NCBI GenBank assembly: GCA_028289585.1
Contig: JANQPI010000010.1
Span: 248,001 to 312,000, forward strand
Direction: 5' to 3'
DNA: 64,000 nucleotides
Source of the DNA: Candidatus Zixiibacteriota bacterium
GTDB taxonomy: Bacteria > Zixibacteria > MSB-5A5 > GN15 > FEB-12
In this document: positions 1 through 9,255 of the stretch, in pieces
How the letters are laid out: each line of letters opens with the position of its first letter
Position numbering within the stretch: the first letter of the stretch is position 1
Program-made: the position numbers and the translations under genes
Notes under the pieces: model-generated
Database searches by the model: none
What the model was told of the DNA's origin: nothing
The model's input: the letters and a program-made list of their open reading frames with translations, nothing else

Positions 1-1860
1 GCCTGCACGCAGATCCGGAAGTTAACTGACTATTTACGACATCATTTTGAAGCTTCGCCCCGTGGTCTGTGGTTAACCGAACGAATCTGGGAGCCGCATC
101 TGCCGCGTCTGCTCGCGGATTCGGGAGTCGGCTTCTTGCCCATTGACGACACCCACTTCCTCTACGCCGGCATGGAACCGAGAGAGTTGTTTGGACCGTT
201 CGTCACCGAGGACGCGGGGTCAGCCGTCCGTCTGCTACCGATCCAGAAGCGGCTGCGGTACCTGATTCCGTTTGGTGATGTTCACGAGGTTATCGATCAG
301 TTGCGACGCTGGGCTGAGGAACATCCTGGCGGCGTTGCCGTCTACGCCGATGATGGTGAGAAGTTTGGGGTGTGGCCAAACACGAATCAGCATGTCTATG
401 GGGACCGTTGGCTGCGGCGCTTTTTCGAAGCCCTGGTGGCGAATGAGGATTGGCTGAGTGTCATCCCGCTGGGTGAGGCTGCGGCCCGTCCGGCCGCTGG
501 ACGAGCGTATCTCCCCACCGCTTCGTATGCCGAAATGCTGCATTGGGCCCTGCCGACCACCGCCGGCGAACAGTATGAGGCGTTTGAACACTGGTTGCAG
601 GCAAATGATCACTGGGACGACTATGGGCGTTTCGTCCGGGGCGGTCACTGGCGCGGATTCCTGGCTAAGTATCCCGAATCGAACTGGATGCATAAGCGCA
701 TGCTCGCGTTGTCCCAACGACTCGATCGTTTGTCGACCTCCAAGGTCACCCATCCGGACCTCTCCGCTGCGTACGAAGCACTCTTCGCCGCCCAGTGTAA
801 TTGTCCATACTGGCACGGTGTGTTTGGTGGACTTTATCTGCCGCACATCCGCGAAGCGATCATGTCGTCGCTGGTTACCGGCGAGAAGCTTGCTCGCTCG
901 CTTGAGCAGGCATCAGGAACAACGACAATTGTGACTGACCTTGACTGTGATGGGACCGACGAGATTCGCATCGAGAGTAATGAGCTCTCTGCTGTCGTTG
1001 CCCCCAGCACTGGTGGAAGTCTCGTCTTTCTCTCCCACAGCGATCCACCGTTTGAGTTCGCCGACACGCTGTCGCGACGCCGGGAAGGGTATCACGCCAA
1101 GCTGCGTAATGCCTCGGATACGGATACTGGTACCGCGTCTATCCATGATCGTGTGGTAACCAAGGAATCGGGACTCGATGCCTACCTGGTGGATGATACG
1201 TATCTTCGCCGATCCGCACTCGACCATCTGCTTGCAGCGGAAGCAACTCCTGATTCGTTCCTGCGTGGAACACTTGACGGAGTGCGCACGCTTGCCCACC
1301 AACGCTTCGAGCTTTTCGAGTCGGGAGACGGCGGAGCCGTTGTGCGAGGTCGCTGCAGTGACCCCGGCCTTTCGGACGCAACCCTCACCAAGCGATATCG
1401 GGTCGTGAATTCCGAACCATCTCTGACCATCGATTTTGAACTGGTAACCGCAGCACCGTTTGAAAATGAGCATCGCATCGCCACCGAGTTCAATTTTTCG
1501 CTGCAGGCGGGTCATGCCGACGACCGGTATGTCGAGGTCAACGGCGACCGCCCGGATCACTCCTGGCTCGATGGAGAGGCCGTGCATGCTGATGTGGACT
1601 CAGTAGCATTGATCGATGATTGGCGCAAACTGGCGCTCGGGATGGTTTTCGATGGTCCGGTCGAACTGTGGCGCCAGCCGCTGTTCACCGTCTCAAGCTC
1701 AGAGGCCGGGTTTGAGCGGGTCTATCAGGGTACCACGTTACTGTTAGTCCGAGCGATTCCGGCAGGCACTACCCGGATTGCCTGGAGAGTTGAGCTTACG
1801 ACCGGTCGACCCGATGCAGTGCGCACGCGACTTGTGGTTCCAGCAGCCGCTCGCCGGTAG
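1..1860 (+). CDS. GH57 4-alpha-glucanotransferase / alpha-amylase (5' end outside window)
   Basis: Glycoside hydrolase family 57 enzyme that rearranges or cleaves alpha-1,4-glucans, probably in the cytoplasm in glycogen or maltodextrin metabolism. The frame is open from base 1, so the N-terminus lies upstream. The family motif WLTERIWEP is read at about nt 70-96; its first Glu (nt 79-81) fits the nucleophile of characterised GH57 glucanotransferases. YADDGEKFGVW at nt 343-375 fits the motif carrying the acid/base Asp. The remainder matches the DUF1925 and DUF1926 C-terminal domains usual in this subfamily. Transferase and hydrolase cannot be told apart from sequence. The sirtuin gene begins 3 nt after its stop. 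Confidence 0.9.
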   Translation, partial: ACTQIRKLTDYLRHHFEASPRGLWLTERIWEPHLPRLLADSGVGFLPIDDTHFLYAGMEPRELFGPFVTEDAGSAVRLLPIQKRLRYLIPFGDVHEVIDQLRRWAEEHPGGVAVYADDGEKFGVWPNTNQHVYGDRWLRRFFEALVANEDWLSVIPLGEAAARPAAGRAYLPTASYAEMLHWALPTTAGEQYEAFEHWLQANDHWDDYGRFVRGGHWRGFLAKYPESNWMHKRMLALSQRLDRLSTSKVTHPDLSAAYEALFAAQCNCPYWHGVFGGLYLPHIREAIMSSLVTGEKLARSLEQASGTTTIVTDLDCDGTDEIRIESNELSAVVAPSTGGSLVFLSHSDPPFEFADTLSRRREGYHAKLRNASDTDTGTASIHDRVVTKESGLDAYLVDDTYLRRSALDHLLAAEATPDSFLRGTLDGVRTLAHQRFELFESGDGGAVVRGRCSDPGLSDATLTKRYRVVNSEPSLTIDFELVTAAPFENEHRIATEFNFSLQAGHADDRYVEVNGDRPDHSWLDGEAVHADVDSVALIDDWRKLALGMVFDGPVELWRQPLFTVSSSEAGFERVYQGTTLLLVRAIPAGTTRIAWRVELTTGRPDAVRTRLVVPAAARR

Positions 1861-1863
1861 TTT

Positions 1864-2658
1864 GTGCCGGGGATTGAACCTCATTATCATCGAACTATGA
1901 TCGACGAGGTCGCGCGTATCATAACCGAGGCACGTCTGGGCATGGCGCTTACCGGGGCCGGTATCTCTGCCGAGTCAGGGGTTCCGACCTTTCGCGGCAA
2001 AGATGGCCTTTGGAATAAGTTCGACCCCCAGCAGCTGGCCAGCATGGCCGCGTTCCTCGCCAGCCCGGAACTCGTTTGGGAGTGGTACGAGTGGCGCCGC
2101 GGCCTCATTCGTGATGTGACTGCCAATCCGGGTCACGTCGCCTTAACCCGCTTTCCCGATTTCTTCAATCGGTTCACTCTTGTGACACAGAATGTCGATG
2201 GCCTTCACCAGCGTGCGGGTTCTCCCCAGGTGATGGAGTTGCACGGCAACATCATGAGAAACAAATGTGTGGATACGGACAGGCCGTTTGTGGTCGACGA
2301 TGACTTTCAGTTTGATCCGAAAGAACCGCCACGTCACCCGGATACCGGTGGTTTGATTCGCCCTGATGTGGTCTGGTTTGGTGAAATGCTGCCCGAGAAC
2401 ACCATTTCCCGGGCCTTTGAACTCGCCGAGAGCTGCGAGGTGTTCTTTTCGATTGGCACATCGGCGCTCGTGCAACCGGCGGCGTCGATACCGATGGTTG
2501 CCAAACAGCATGGCGCGATTCTCATCGAAGTGAACCCCGAACCATCGGAACTAGCGCAAATTGCCGACTTTGTTCTCGCCGAGCCAGCCGGTGTTGCTCT
2601 CCCCAAAATCGTAAATGCGGTGGCATCGTCAGCCAACTCGGGAGTAGAAGAGGTATGA
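1864..2658 (+). CDS. Sir2-family NAD-dependent protein deacylase (sirtuin)
   Basis: Sirtuin that removes acyl groups from lysines using NAD+. The NAD-binding motif GAGISAESGVPTFRG, the TQNVDGLH motif and the catalytic His in ELHGN are all present, as are LIRPDVVWFGE and IGTSALVQPAA. The zinc module is degraded: the usual Cys-x2-Cys and second Cys pair read CVDT and HPDT, so only one of four ligands remains and zinc binding is doubtful. GTG at 1864 gives the longest frame; ATG at 1897 (MIDEVAR) gives the usual family N-terminus and is probably the real start. Its 3' end overlaps the next gene by 4 nt, suggesting coupled translation. Confidence 0.9.
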   Translation: MPGIEPHYHRTMIDEVARIITEARLGMALTGAGISAESGVPTFRGKDGLWNKFDPQQLASMAAFLASPELVWEWYEWRRGLIRDVTANPGHVALTRFPDFFNRFTLVTQNVDGLHQRAGSPQVMELHGNIMRNKCVDTDRPFVVDDDFQFDPKEPPRHPDTGGLIRPDVVWFGEMLPENTISRAFELAESCEVFFSIGTSALVQPAASIPMVAKQHGAILIEVNPEPSELAQIADFVLAEPAGVALPKIVNAVASSANSGVEEV

Positions 2659-4808
2659 AACGTCTCTCGATCTCACGGGTCTTGCTGATCGCAGCACTCT
2701 GTTGTCTCGGGCTGACTGAAATCGGCTGCGGACCGTACTTCAATCTCTTCTTCAATGCTCGCAAGTCGTTCAACGAAGCCGAAGGGCAGCGCAAGCGGAG
2801 TCCGAATCAGCGGACCGGTGGGCGTCAACAGTACGAAATCGCGATTGATAAGGCGCAGCGGGTTGTAGAGGATCACCCCAACTCGAAGTATTACGATGAT
2901 GCGCTGTACATCCTCGGTGTATCGTACTTTTTCACCGACCGGTATTCGGCGGCCGACCGGCGTCTTCGCGAACTACTCGCTAACTTCCCCGAATCGGAGT
3001 ATGTGCCCGAAGCTCGGTTCTACCTGGCCAAGGCAAAACTGGAATTGGGGGATACCGAGGAAGCCAACAGTCTCTTTGCAGAAATCCTAAACGATTCGGA
3101 AAGCCGCACTGATCGGGCCGCTGCCGCAATTGCGCTCGGGTACTATCACCAGGACGAGCGTAACTTCTCAACCGCGCGCGGGTACTTCCAGGCCGTGCGC
3201 GATTCTCTGGGGTCCGCTGAGCAGAAGCGCGAAGCCCAGCTTGCCATTGCCGACGGCTATCGTGATGCCTTTGACTACAACGAGGCGCTGGGAGCCTATC
3301 TTCAGGTCTTGGGGCTCGATCCAACTACCCGCGAGGAGTACATTGCGCTCTTCAATGCGGCCGATGCCGCCTATCGAGTTTTACGTGTCGACGATGGGCA
3401 GGCATATCTGAAACAGTTGATCGACGATGAACGGTACTTCGACTCGCTGTCCACGCTGCGCCTCAAACTCGGGGAAGGCTACGAGATCGATCAGGATATG
3501 ATTCGTGCTGAGGAAACCTACTCTCAGCTAGCGACCACAACGACGAATGTGAACCTTCAGGCCGAAGCTTGGTACCGGATGGGGTTGATTGCCCAGTTTG
3601 ACTTCGATGATCTCGAGCAGGCCGAAGAATACTACGATAAGGCCGTAGCGGCGTCGCGAGGGTCGGAGGCTGGCCGGGAAGCGCTCAAATTGGCCACCGA
3701 TATCGGCAAGATTGAACAGTATCGATTGATCGAACTGGATACGGGTGCGACTCGCGAACAGATTGATCGCGTCACCAACAATCAATTCCTTCTCGCCGAG
3801 CTCTACTGGTTTGGGCTGGATAACGAGGATACGGCCATCATCGAGATGCGCTATCTGGTCGATTCCCTCCCGGTGGGTACGGTCACTCCGCAAGCGATCG
3901 TTGCCCTCGCGGACATGGTTCGGGAACATGAATCGGATACGGCGACTGCCGACTCGTTACTGCGTCGAGTGGTTCGTGAGTTTCCGCGCGATGATGTGGT
4001 TGCCGATGCACTCGAGCAGCTGGGATTGAAAGATACCCCTTCCGATACCGGATATGGTGCGTGGTATCAACGGCAGGCCGAACGATGGCTGATCGATACC
4101 GACGAACCGGATTCGGCACGCTGGTATTACCAGAAGATGGCTGAGCTATTTCCCGAGACCGAATACGCCGCTGTTGGGGAGTTGGGTCTGATTTGGGTCG
4201 AAGACCAGTTCAACCATCCAGGTGACTCGACGATTCTGTTCGCCTACCAGGCCTGGCTGGACTCCAACAGCAATGCGACCATGGCTCGTGATGTCCGAAG
4301 TCTGTTGCTCGGCAGCGGTTTTCGTTCTCAGACACCGACTCGCGAAGATCTCGTCGAGGCAAGCGAAGACGCGAGTATCGTGGGTGAATTCGATGATCCG
4401 ACGTTCGGTGAGATTGATGACACCGGTATTATTGACTACGGACAGCAATTCGCTGCTTTGTTCATCTCACCTGACGGTGACACTATCGTACAGTATGATG
4501 AAGAGCCAACGCAGATCGACCGTGAATTTGAGTTTCCTGTTGAAGCGGTGTCGATCCGGCAGGACGATTTTCAGCTCTGGTTCCAGATCAAGCTTGATTT
4601 CACGGCGCGGGTTGTCGAGACTCGTCTACTAGTGCCGACCGAGAGTGATGCTCTAAATGCGCGGGCAACGGAGACGGTTGCGTCGATGACGTTTGACCCG
4701 ATTATCGCACAGCAGCAGGCGAGTTTCTACGACGTTCCCGAATCGCCCAGTGGTGGCCGGTGGTTTGTGTATCAGTACATTATTGTGAAGCCGGAACAGT
4801 ATCGATGA
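2655..4808 (+). CDS. TPR-repeat outer-membrane-type lipoprotein with TonB-C-like tail
   Basis: A 717-residue lipoprotein. The N-terminus has a basic start, a hydrophobic stretch and a lipobox ending TEIGC, so Cys25 is the likely lipidation site. Most of the protein is tetratricopeptide-like helical repeats (for example YDDALYILGVSYFF and YVPEARFYLAKAKLELGD), resembling the BamD/YbgF type of periplasmic scaffold. The last 110 residues (KLDFTARVVETRLLVPTES followed by SMTFDPI) resemble a TonB C-terminal fold. It overlaps both neighbours by 4 nt (ATGA). The role is probably envelope assembly or binding; the partner is unknown. Confidence 0.8.
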   Translation: MKRLSISRVLLIAALCCLGLTEIGCGPYFNLFFNARKSFNEAEGQRKRSPNQRTGGRQQYEIAIDKAQRVVEDHPNSKYYDDALYILGVSYFFTDRYSAADRRLRELLANFPESEYVPEARFYLAKAKLELGDTEEANSLFAEILNDSESRTDRAAAAIALGYYHQDERNFSTARGYFQAVRDSLGSAEQKREAQLAIADGYRDAFDYNEALGAYLQVLGLDPTTREEYIALFNAADAAYRVLRVDDGQAYLKQLIDDERYFDSLSTLRLKLGEGYEIDQDMIRAEETYSQLATTTTNVNLQAEAWYRMGLIAQFDFDDLEQAEEYYDKAVAASRGSEAGREALKLATDIGKIEQYRLIELDTGATREQIDRVTNNQFLLAELYWFGLDNEDTAIIEMRYLVDSLPVGTVTPQAIVALADMVREHESDTATADSLLRRVVREFPRDDVVADALEQLGLKDTPSDTGYGAWYQRQAERWLIDTDEPDSARWYYQKMAELFPETEYAAVGELGLIWVEDQFNHPGDSTILFAYQAWLDSNSNATMARDVRSLLLGSGFRSQTPTREDLVEASEDASIVGEFDDPTFGEIDDTGIIDYGQQFAALFISPDGDTIVQYDEEPTQIDREFEFPVEAVSIRQDDFQLWFQIKLDFTARVVETRLLVPTESDALNARATETVASMTFDPIIAQQQASFYDVPESPSGGRWFVYQYIIVKPEQYR

Positions 4809-5599
4809 GCAAGATCATCTCCCAGGCATCTGCCCTGGTGCAGGCCCGGGATTTGAAGAACGATTACTTCTCGTTTACTCTCGCCCCGTTCGCCAAAGCC
4901 GCCTCCTGTCGCCCCGGACAGTTTATCCATTTGGAGCTGCCCCATACCGAACTATGGTTTCGCCGAGCGATGTCGGTTGCCTCGGTCGATCCTTCGGCGA
5001 AATCAGTGGAGTTCATCTTTAAGGTGTTTGGACGGGGCACACGTCTGCTTGCGGGCCTGCGTAAGGGGGCCGAGATTGGGATTCTGGGTCCGCTAGGGAA
5101 GCCGTTCACGCGTCCGAAGAAGTCCGAGACGGTGGTCATGATTGGAGGAGGCGTTGGCTTTCCGCCCTTGATGTATTTTGCCGAAGACCTAGTGAGGCGT
5201 GGCTACGATCCGCAGCGAATTCACTTCTTCTATGGCGGTCGCAGCAAAACGGACCTGGTCGAACGAACCCGGATCAAGGGGTTGGGTATCCGTTTTCATC
5301 CGGTTACGGATGATGGGTCTCTCGGTCAGCGCGGCCTCGTGACCGCCATTGCCGGCGATTGGCTCAAAGCTGAAGGGGGGAGCAGGCCGCGTCTTTATGC
5401 CTGTGGACCCGAGCCGATGCTCGCTGCCGTCGACGCTATGGGGCAGGAGCGAGATATTCCCGGCGAGCTTTCGCTGGAGGCACCAATGCCGTGTGGCGTC
5501 GGTATCTGTCTTGCCTGTGTCGTGCCACTCGTTAGAGGTGGGTACGCGCGCGTCTGTGCCGACGGTCCGGTTTTCCCCATCGGTGAGGTGCAATGGTGA
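4805..5599 (+). CDS. pyrK: dihydroorotate dehydrogenase B, electron-transfer subunit
   Basis: Iron-sulfur flavoprotein subunit that passes electrons from dihydroorotate oxidation by PyrD to NAD+ in pyrimidine synthesis. The FAD-binding barrel carries LWFRRAMSVASV, the NAD domain begins at MIGGGVGFPPLMYFAEDL, and the C-terminus holds the [2Fe-2S] cysteines in PCGVGICLACVV plus a later Cys in ARVCADG. ATG 4805 overlaps the stop of the TPR gene (ATGA) and gives the normal length of 264 residues. It overlaps pyrD by 7 nt, as expected of two subunits made together. Confidence 0.95.
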   Translation: MSKIISQASALVQARDLKNDYFSFTLAPFAKAASCRPGQFIHLELPHTELWFRRAMSVASVDPSAKSVEFIFKVFGRGTRLLAGLRKGAEIGILGPLGKPFTRPKKSETVVMIGGGVGFPPLMYFAEDLVRRGYDPQRIHFFYGGRSKTDLVERTRIKGLGIRFHPVTDDGSLGQRGLVTAIAGDWLKAEGGSRPRLYACGPEPMLAAVDAMGQERDIPGELSLEAPMPCGVGICLACVVPLVRGGYARVCADGPVFPIGEVQW

Positions 5600-6513
5600 C
5601 ACCCAACCTGTCCATCACCCTCGCTGGGTGCCACTTAGCGAATCCGATCATGACGGCCTCCGGATGCTGTGGCTACGGAGAAGAGCTGGCTGAGATCTTT
5701 CCGATTAGCAAACTCGGCGCCCTTGTGACCAAAACGATCACTCCGGAAGTCCGTCCGGGGCACCCACCGCCGCGAACCGCGGAAACTCATGGTGGCATGA
5801 TCAACGCAATCGGTCTAGCAAACGTTGGGATCGATCGGTTTATCTCCGAAAAGCTGCCGTGGTTATCCCAGCAGAAAACAGCAGTTGTGGTCAATGTAGG
5901 TGGCAAGACTGTCGATGATTACGTCGCGGTCAGTGAGGCACTCGCACCTTATGATTCTGTAGCTATGATCGAACTAAATTTCGGTTGCCCGAATGTGAAT
6001 GAGGGGGGACTGGAGTTTGGTGCAAATGGCGCCATGGCAGCCCGGACGGTGGCAGCGGTCAAGCGTGTCTTTCCACGCCCGGTGATTGTGAAGCTGACGC
6101 CTAACGTAACGTCGATCTCAGACATCGCGGTCGCAGTTGAAGATGCCGGAGCCGATGTGGTGTCGGTCATAAACTCTCTCGTTGGTATGACGGTCGATGT
6201 CTCTTCCTGGAAGCCCACCGTCACGTTCAACCGCGGTGGCTTGACCGGTCCGGCGATACTCCCGATTGCTGTCGCAATGGTCGATGCATGTTATCAACGA
6301 GTTTCGATTCCGATCATTGGCATCGGTGGCATCGCATCGGCAATGGATGTTGTTCAGTTCATGCTGGTTGGAGCGTCGGCCGTCCAGGTGGGCACGTCAT
6401 TGTTTGTTCACCCCGACGGTCCGGTACGCATCCTGAAGGATCTGACCGCTTATCTCAAATCCCGGAAGCTTGCCTCGGTAACCGAGTTGATCGGAAAGGT
6501 AGAGAAGTACTAG
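5593..6513 (+). CDS. pyrD: dihydroorotate dehydrogenase B, catalytic subunit
   Basis: FMN enzyme oxidising dihydroorotate to orotate, the fourth step of UMP synthesis. Class 1B is supported by the adjoining pyrK and by the catalytic-loop Cys in ELNFGCPNVNEGG. FMN and phosphate-binding segments are visible (NPIMTASGCCGYG near the start, IIGIGGIASAMD near the end). At 306 residues it has normal family length. It starts inside pyrK and its stop codon is followed directly by the pyrF start, forming a pyrK-pyrD-pyrF block. Confidence 0.95.
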   Translation: MVTPNLSITLAGCHLANPIMTASGCCGYGEELAEIFPISKLGALVTKTITPEVRPGHPPPRTAETHGGMINAIGLANVGIDRFISEKLPWLSQQKTAVVVNVGGKTVDDYVAVSEALAPYDSVAMIELNFGCPNVNEGGLEFGANGAMAARTVAAVKRVFPRPVIVKLTPNVTSISDIAVAVEDAGADVVSVINSLVGMTVDVSSWKPTVTFNRGGLTGPAILPIAVAMVDACYQRVSIPIIGIGGIASAMDVVQFMLVGASAVQVGTSLFVHPDGPVRILKDLTAYLKSRKLASVTELIGKVEKY

Positions 6514-7449
6514 ATGCTCCCGCTTGAGAAGCTGCTTGCGATGCAGGAGAAGAATCGCACGGTTATCTGTCTCGGTCTTGATCTGGATCCGCGTCGCATG
6601 CCGGCCGATTATGGTAAAACGACCAAAGGGATGTTCGAGTTTGCACATCGGATTATCGACGCGACGGTTGATCTTGTGTGCGCCTACAAACCTAACCTCG
6701 CTTTTTTCGAGCGCCTTGGTGCCGAGGGAATCTCCCTGCTCAAACTCCTTCGGGAACGTATTCCGCCGGAGATTCCGGTGATTATGGATGCGAAACGTGG
6801 TGATATCGGCAACACGGCGTCGCACTACGCGCACTTCCTCTTCGATGTCCTCGATGGCGACTGGGTAACCCTGTCACCTTATCTCGGCTATGATGCCCTG
6901 CGACCGTTCCTCGAACGCAAGGACAAGGGTTCGTTTATCCTCTGTTTGACGTCGAATCCCGGCAGTAAGGATTTCCAGACACTCAATGTCGACGGTCGAC
7001 CGCTCTACCTGGTCGTTGCTGACAAAGTGAACTACTGGAACAAAGAGCAGAACTGCGGGCTTGTGGTTGGGGCAACGCACCCCGATGAACTCGCCACCGT
7101 TCGCAAAGTCGCTCCGTCACTTCCGTTACTCATTCCTGGAGTGGGTGCGCAGGGGGGTACCCTAGAGGAAGTTTTACCGACCGGAACGGTTGATTTTACC
7201 CAGCCCGTGGTGGTGAACGTCTCGAGGTCGGTTCTCTATGCCTCCAGTGAAAAGGACTTTGCGCAGCGTGCTCGTGTCGAGCTCTCGCGTCTGGCCAATA
7301 TCTACCGCGAGATGAGGGGGGATATGAGTTCTGACGAGGACCACACGACCAACGAATCCAAGGTTGTCGTCGGTGAAAGCGTAGCAGAGGCACCGGAGAA
7401 CGAGCCGGCCGACCCCGATGAATCGACACCGCCTTCTGAGTCGCCGTAG
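6514..7449 (+). CDS. pyrF: orotidine 5'-phosphate decarboxylase with acidic C-terminal tail
   Basis: Decarboxylates OMP to UMP, the final step of the pathway. The catalytic Lys-Asp array is seen in VIMDAKRGDIGNTASHYA, with CLGLDLDPRRMP near the N-terminus and LLIPGVGAQGG toward the end; the layout fits the longer type 2 subfamily. After the enzyme fold ends near residue 265 there is an unusual 40-residue tail rich in Glu, Asp, Ser and Pro, low in complexity and probably disordered. The next gene starts 6 nt after the stop. Confidence 0.95.
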   Translation: MLPLEKLLAMQEKNRTVICLGLDLDPRRMPADYGKTTKGMFEFAHRIIDATVDLVCAYKPNLAFFERLGAEGISLLKLLRERIPPEIPVIMDAKRGDIGNTASHYAHFLFDVLDGDWVTLSPYLGYDALRPFLERKDKGSFILCLTSNPGSKDFQTLNVDGRPLYLVVADKVNYWNKEQNCGLVVGATHPDELATVRKVAPSLPLLIPGVGAQGGTLEEVLPTGTVDFTQPVVVNVSRSVLYASSEKDFAQRARVELSRLANIYREMRGDMSSDEDHTTNESKVVVGESVAEAPENEPADPDESTPPSESP

Positions 7450-7455
7450 TCGTTC

Positions 7456-8220
7456 ATGCTGTTTGCGCCGGAGTCTCTCGCCGCACTCTCCCGGCCATTG
7501 GTGATCGCGCATCGCGGCGCCTCTCTTGAACAACCGGAAAACACCGCTGCTGCTATTGAGCGAGCTGTTGAGCTCGGTGCCGATGCTGTTGAGGTTGATC
7601 TCCGTCGTACAGCCGACGGAGCGCTGATTATCCATCATGATCCCGCCATTCGCCGTCGCGGACCACTCCTTCGCCGACAGTCTCTGGACGACGCTCGAGC
7701 CATGGCTGCCGCTGTCGGACGTCCGCTGCTGACGCTCGATGAACTGCTGTCGCTCATTGACGGACGCGTTGGTCTTGATCTCGAATTGAAAGAATCAGGG
7801 TACGAGCGGGAGGTGGTGACGGCCTGTTCACGATTCGGCCTCCGAGACCAACTGCTGATTACGTCGTTTCTGGATTCTGCCCTCATCGGCGTGAAACGGT
7901 GGGACGCGTCCCTTCGCACCGGTCTCCTGATCGCCGTAACGCCCGCTACGCGCCTCCGCGACCAACGTCGACCGGTACGGCTTCTCAACCGGCTACACCG
8001 TACGCAGGCCGACGTTATCCTGCCGCACTACTCGCTTCTCCGTCTGGGGATCGGCCGATGGCGACGGTATCATCGTCCGCTTATCGTTTGGACTGTGAAC
8101 CGAGCCCGCACGATGGCTCGTCTAGCGCCGCACGTTACTGGATTGATCTCCGATGATCCCGATCTTGCCCGGGTCGTTACTGCTTCACGTATACAATCAG
8201 AAGTGAACGAGCTTTTGTGA
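7456..8220 (+). CDS. glycerophosphodiester phosphodiesterase
   Basis: Hydrolyses glycerophosphodiesters to glycerol 3-phosphate and an alcohol. The family signature is clear: VIAHRGASLEQPENT with the first catalytic His, then ADAVEVDLRRTADG with metal-binding Glu and Asp, then IIHHDPAI with the second His. DLELKESG carries a further metal ligand and LIVWTVNR fits the end of the barrel. No signal peptide is visible, so it is probably cytoplasmic. It may be co-transcribed with pyrF. The following gene is convergent. Confidence 0.92.
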   Translation: MLFAPESLAALSRPLVIAHRGASLEQPENTAAAIERAVELGADAVEVDLRRTADGALIIHHDPAIRRRGPLLRRQSLDDARAMAAAVGRPLLTLDELLSLIDGRVGLDLELKESGYEREVVTACSRFGLRDQLLITSFLDSALIGVKRWDASLRTGLLIAVTPATRLRDQRRPVRLLNRLHRTQADVILPHYSLLRLGIGRWRRYHRPLIVWTVNRARTMARLAPHVTGLISDDPDLARVVTASRIQSEVNELL

Positions 8221-8251
8221 TCGTGACGAGCTCACGAAGTGAGTGATAACG

Positions 8252-8833
8252 TTACCGGCGGTGGGGTGGTTTGAGCAGCCAGCGGGGGCGCTCGTACTCG
8301 TACTGAAGCAGCGAATAGAGATAGCGATCGTGGAGTTCACCGGCGTGGAAATGGTGACGCCGAAGGACACCATCGCGGCGAAACCCGAAGCGCTCAACTA
8401 ACCCGATCGCCGGCTGATTAAACGAGGCGATCTCGCCGTAGACTTTCAAAAGGCTCCGCTCGTCGAAGAGATACGAGATCAGCAGGTGGAGCGCCTCGCT
8501 GCCGAACCCCTTGCGCACGAATTCCGGATCGATCAGGAGGCGCAGCTCGGCGGCGGAAATCATCGGGTTGTAGTCGAAATAGCGAATGCGGCCGATCGGC
8601 GTCGGATTGTCTTTCCGGGCAACCACGAATTCTTCATGCTCGGTTGATCGTCCGGCCTTCTTGAACGATTCGGCCGCCTCCGCGGCAGTGTGGATCGCTC
8701 GCGGACGGTTATCGAGCAGCGTTGGGTCCTGAACGAGAAACCAGTGTTCGGTCTGTTGGATGTCTTCAGCGGTGGCCGGTCGCAGGTACGTCTTCTTGCC
8801 GACCAGCGACGGTACCGTCATCAGCGTAGCCAT
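8252..8833 (-). CDS. GNAT-family N-acetyltransferase (RimJ/RimL-like)
   Basis: Acetyl-CoA-dependent N-acetyltransferase of the Acetyltransf_3 type. The layout is typical: KKTYLRPATAEDIQQ at the start, IGRIRYFDYNP in the central sheet, VRKGFGSEALHLLISY at the acetyl-CoA loop, and FNQPAIGLVERFGFRRDGV at the end. I chose ATG 8833 because it follows the ribosome binding site AAGGGAG at normal spacing; a longer frame reaches 8884 without one. The substrate is unknown, either a protein N-terminus or a small molecule. It is the only - strand gene in the left flank. Confidence 0.85.
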   Translation of the reverse strand: MATLMTVPSLVGKKTYLRPATAEDIQQTEHWFLVQDPTLLDNRPRAIHTAAEAAESFKKAGRSTEHEEFVVARKDNPTPIGRIRYFDYNPMISAAELRLLIDPEFVRKGFGSEALHLLISYLFDERSLLKVYGEIASFNQPAIGLVERFGFRRDGVLRRHHFHAGELHDRYLYSLLQYEYERPRWLLKPPHRR

Positions 8834-8912
8834 AACGATCTCCCTTTCAATCCTGAAGAGAGCAGGTTGTGGCAGATCGATCAAGTTTCAACTCGCGCGG
8901 TTCGCACGCGCC

Positions 8913-9218
8913 ATGTTACGTAAGGGCATGCGCGCAACGCTCCAACTGATCGTCGTGTTGGTCCTGATCTATCTCATTCCGGCCGCGATCCTGCACCTGA
9001 TCTACGGCGACTCCTACGGCTGGCTCGCCGGAGCTGATCGCTGGCGTCCCGACGGAGCCGGGGGATGGGTAGCAACGGGATCACCCACCGAGCCAATGCC
9101 GACCTCCGAGTCGGTTGTCATTCCCCCGTTGATCGAATACCTGCCGGTGATGCTGCCAGGTCTCGTGCTGGGTGTCTATCTGCTTTGGCCGCGGAAGGAA
9201 CGTTCGGAGGCGGCGTGA
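8913..9218 (+). CDS. small two-helix membrane protein, hypothetical
   Basis: About 101 residues and unrecognised. An N-terminal hydrophobic helix (ATLQLIVVLVLIYLIPAAIL) and a C-terminal one (PVMLPGLVLGVYLLW) flank a polar loop of about 45 residues, so it is probably an inner-membrane protein with both ends on the same side. ATG 8913 and ATG 8928 are both possible starts. It runs in the same direction as tadA 37 nt downstream and is probably co-expressed with it. Confidence 0.6.
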   Translation: MLRKGMRATLQLIVVLVLIYLIPAAILHLIYGDSYGWLAGADRWRPDGAGGWVATGSPTEPMPTSESVVIPPLIEYLPVMLPGLVLGVYLLWPRKERSEAA

Positions 9219-9255
9219 TGCACTGGCGCCCAATCTGCGGGGATTCTATACTGCG

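Noticed and set aside
235-846. Long antisense frame inside the GH57 gene
   Set aside because: It lies opposite a clear enzyme frame and has no recognisable content; many similar shadows across the window were left out.
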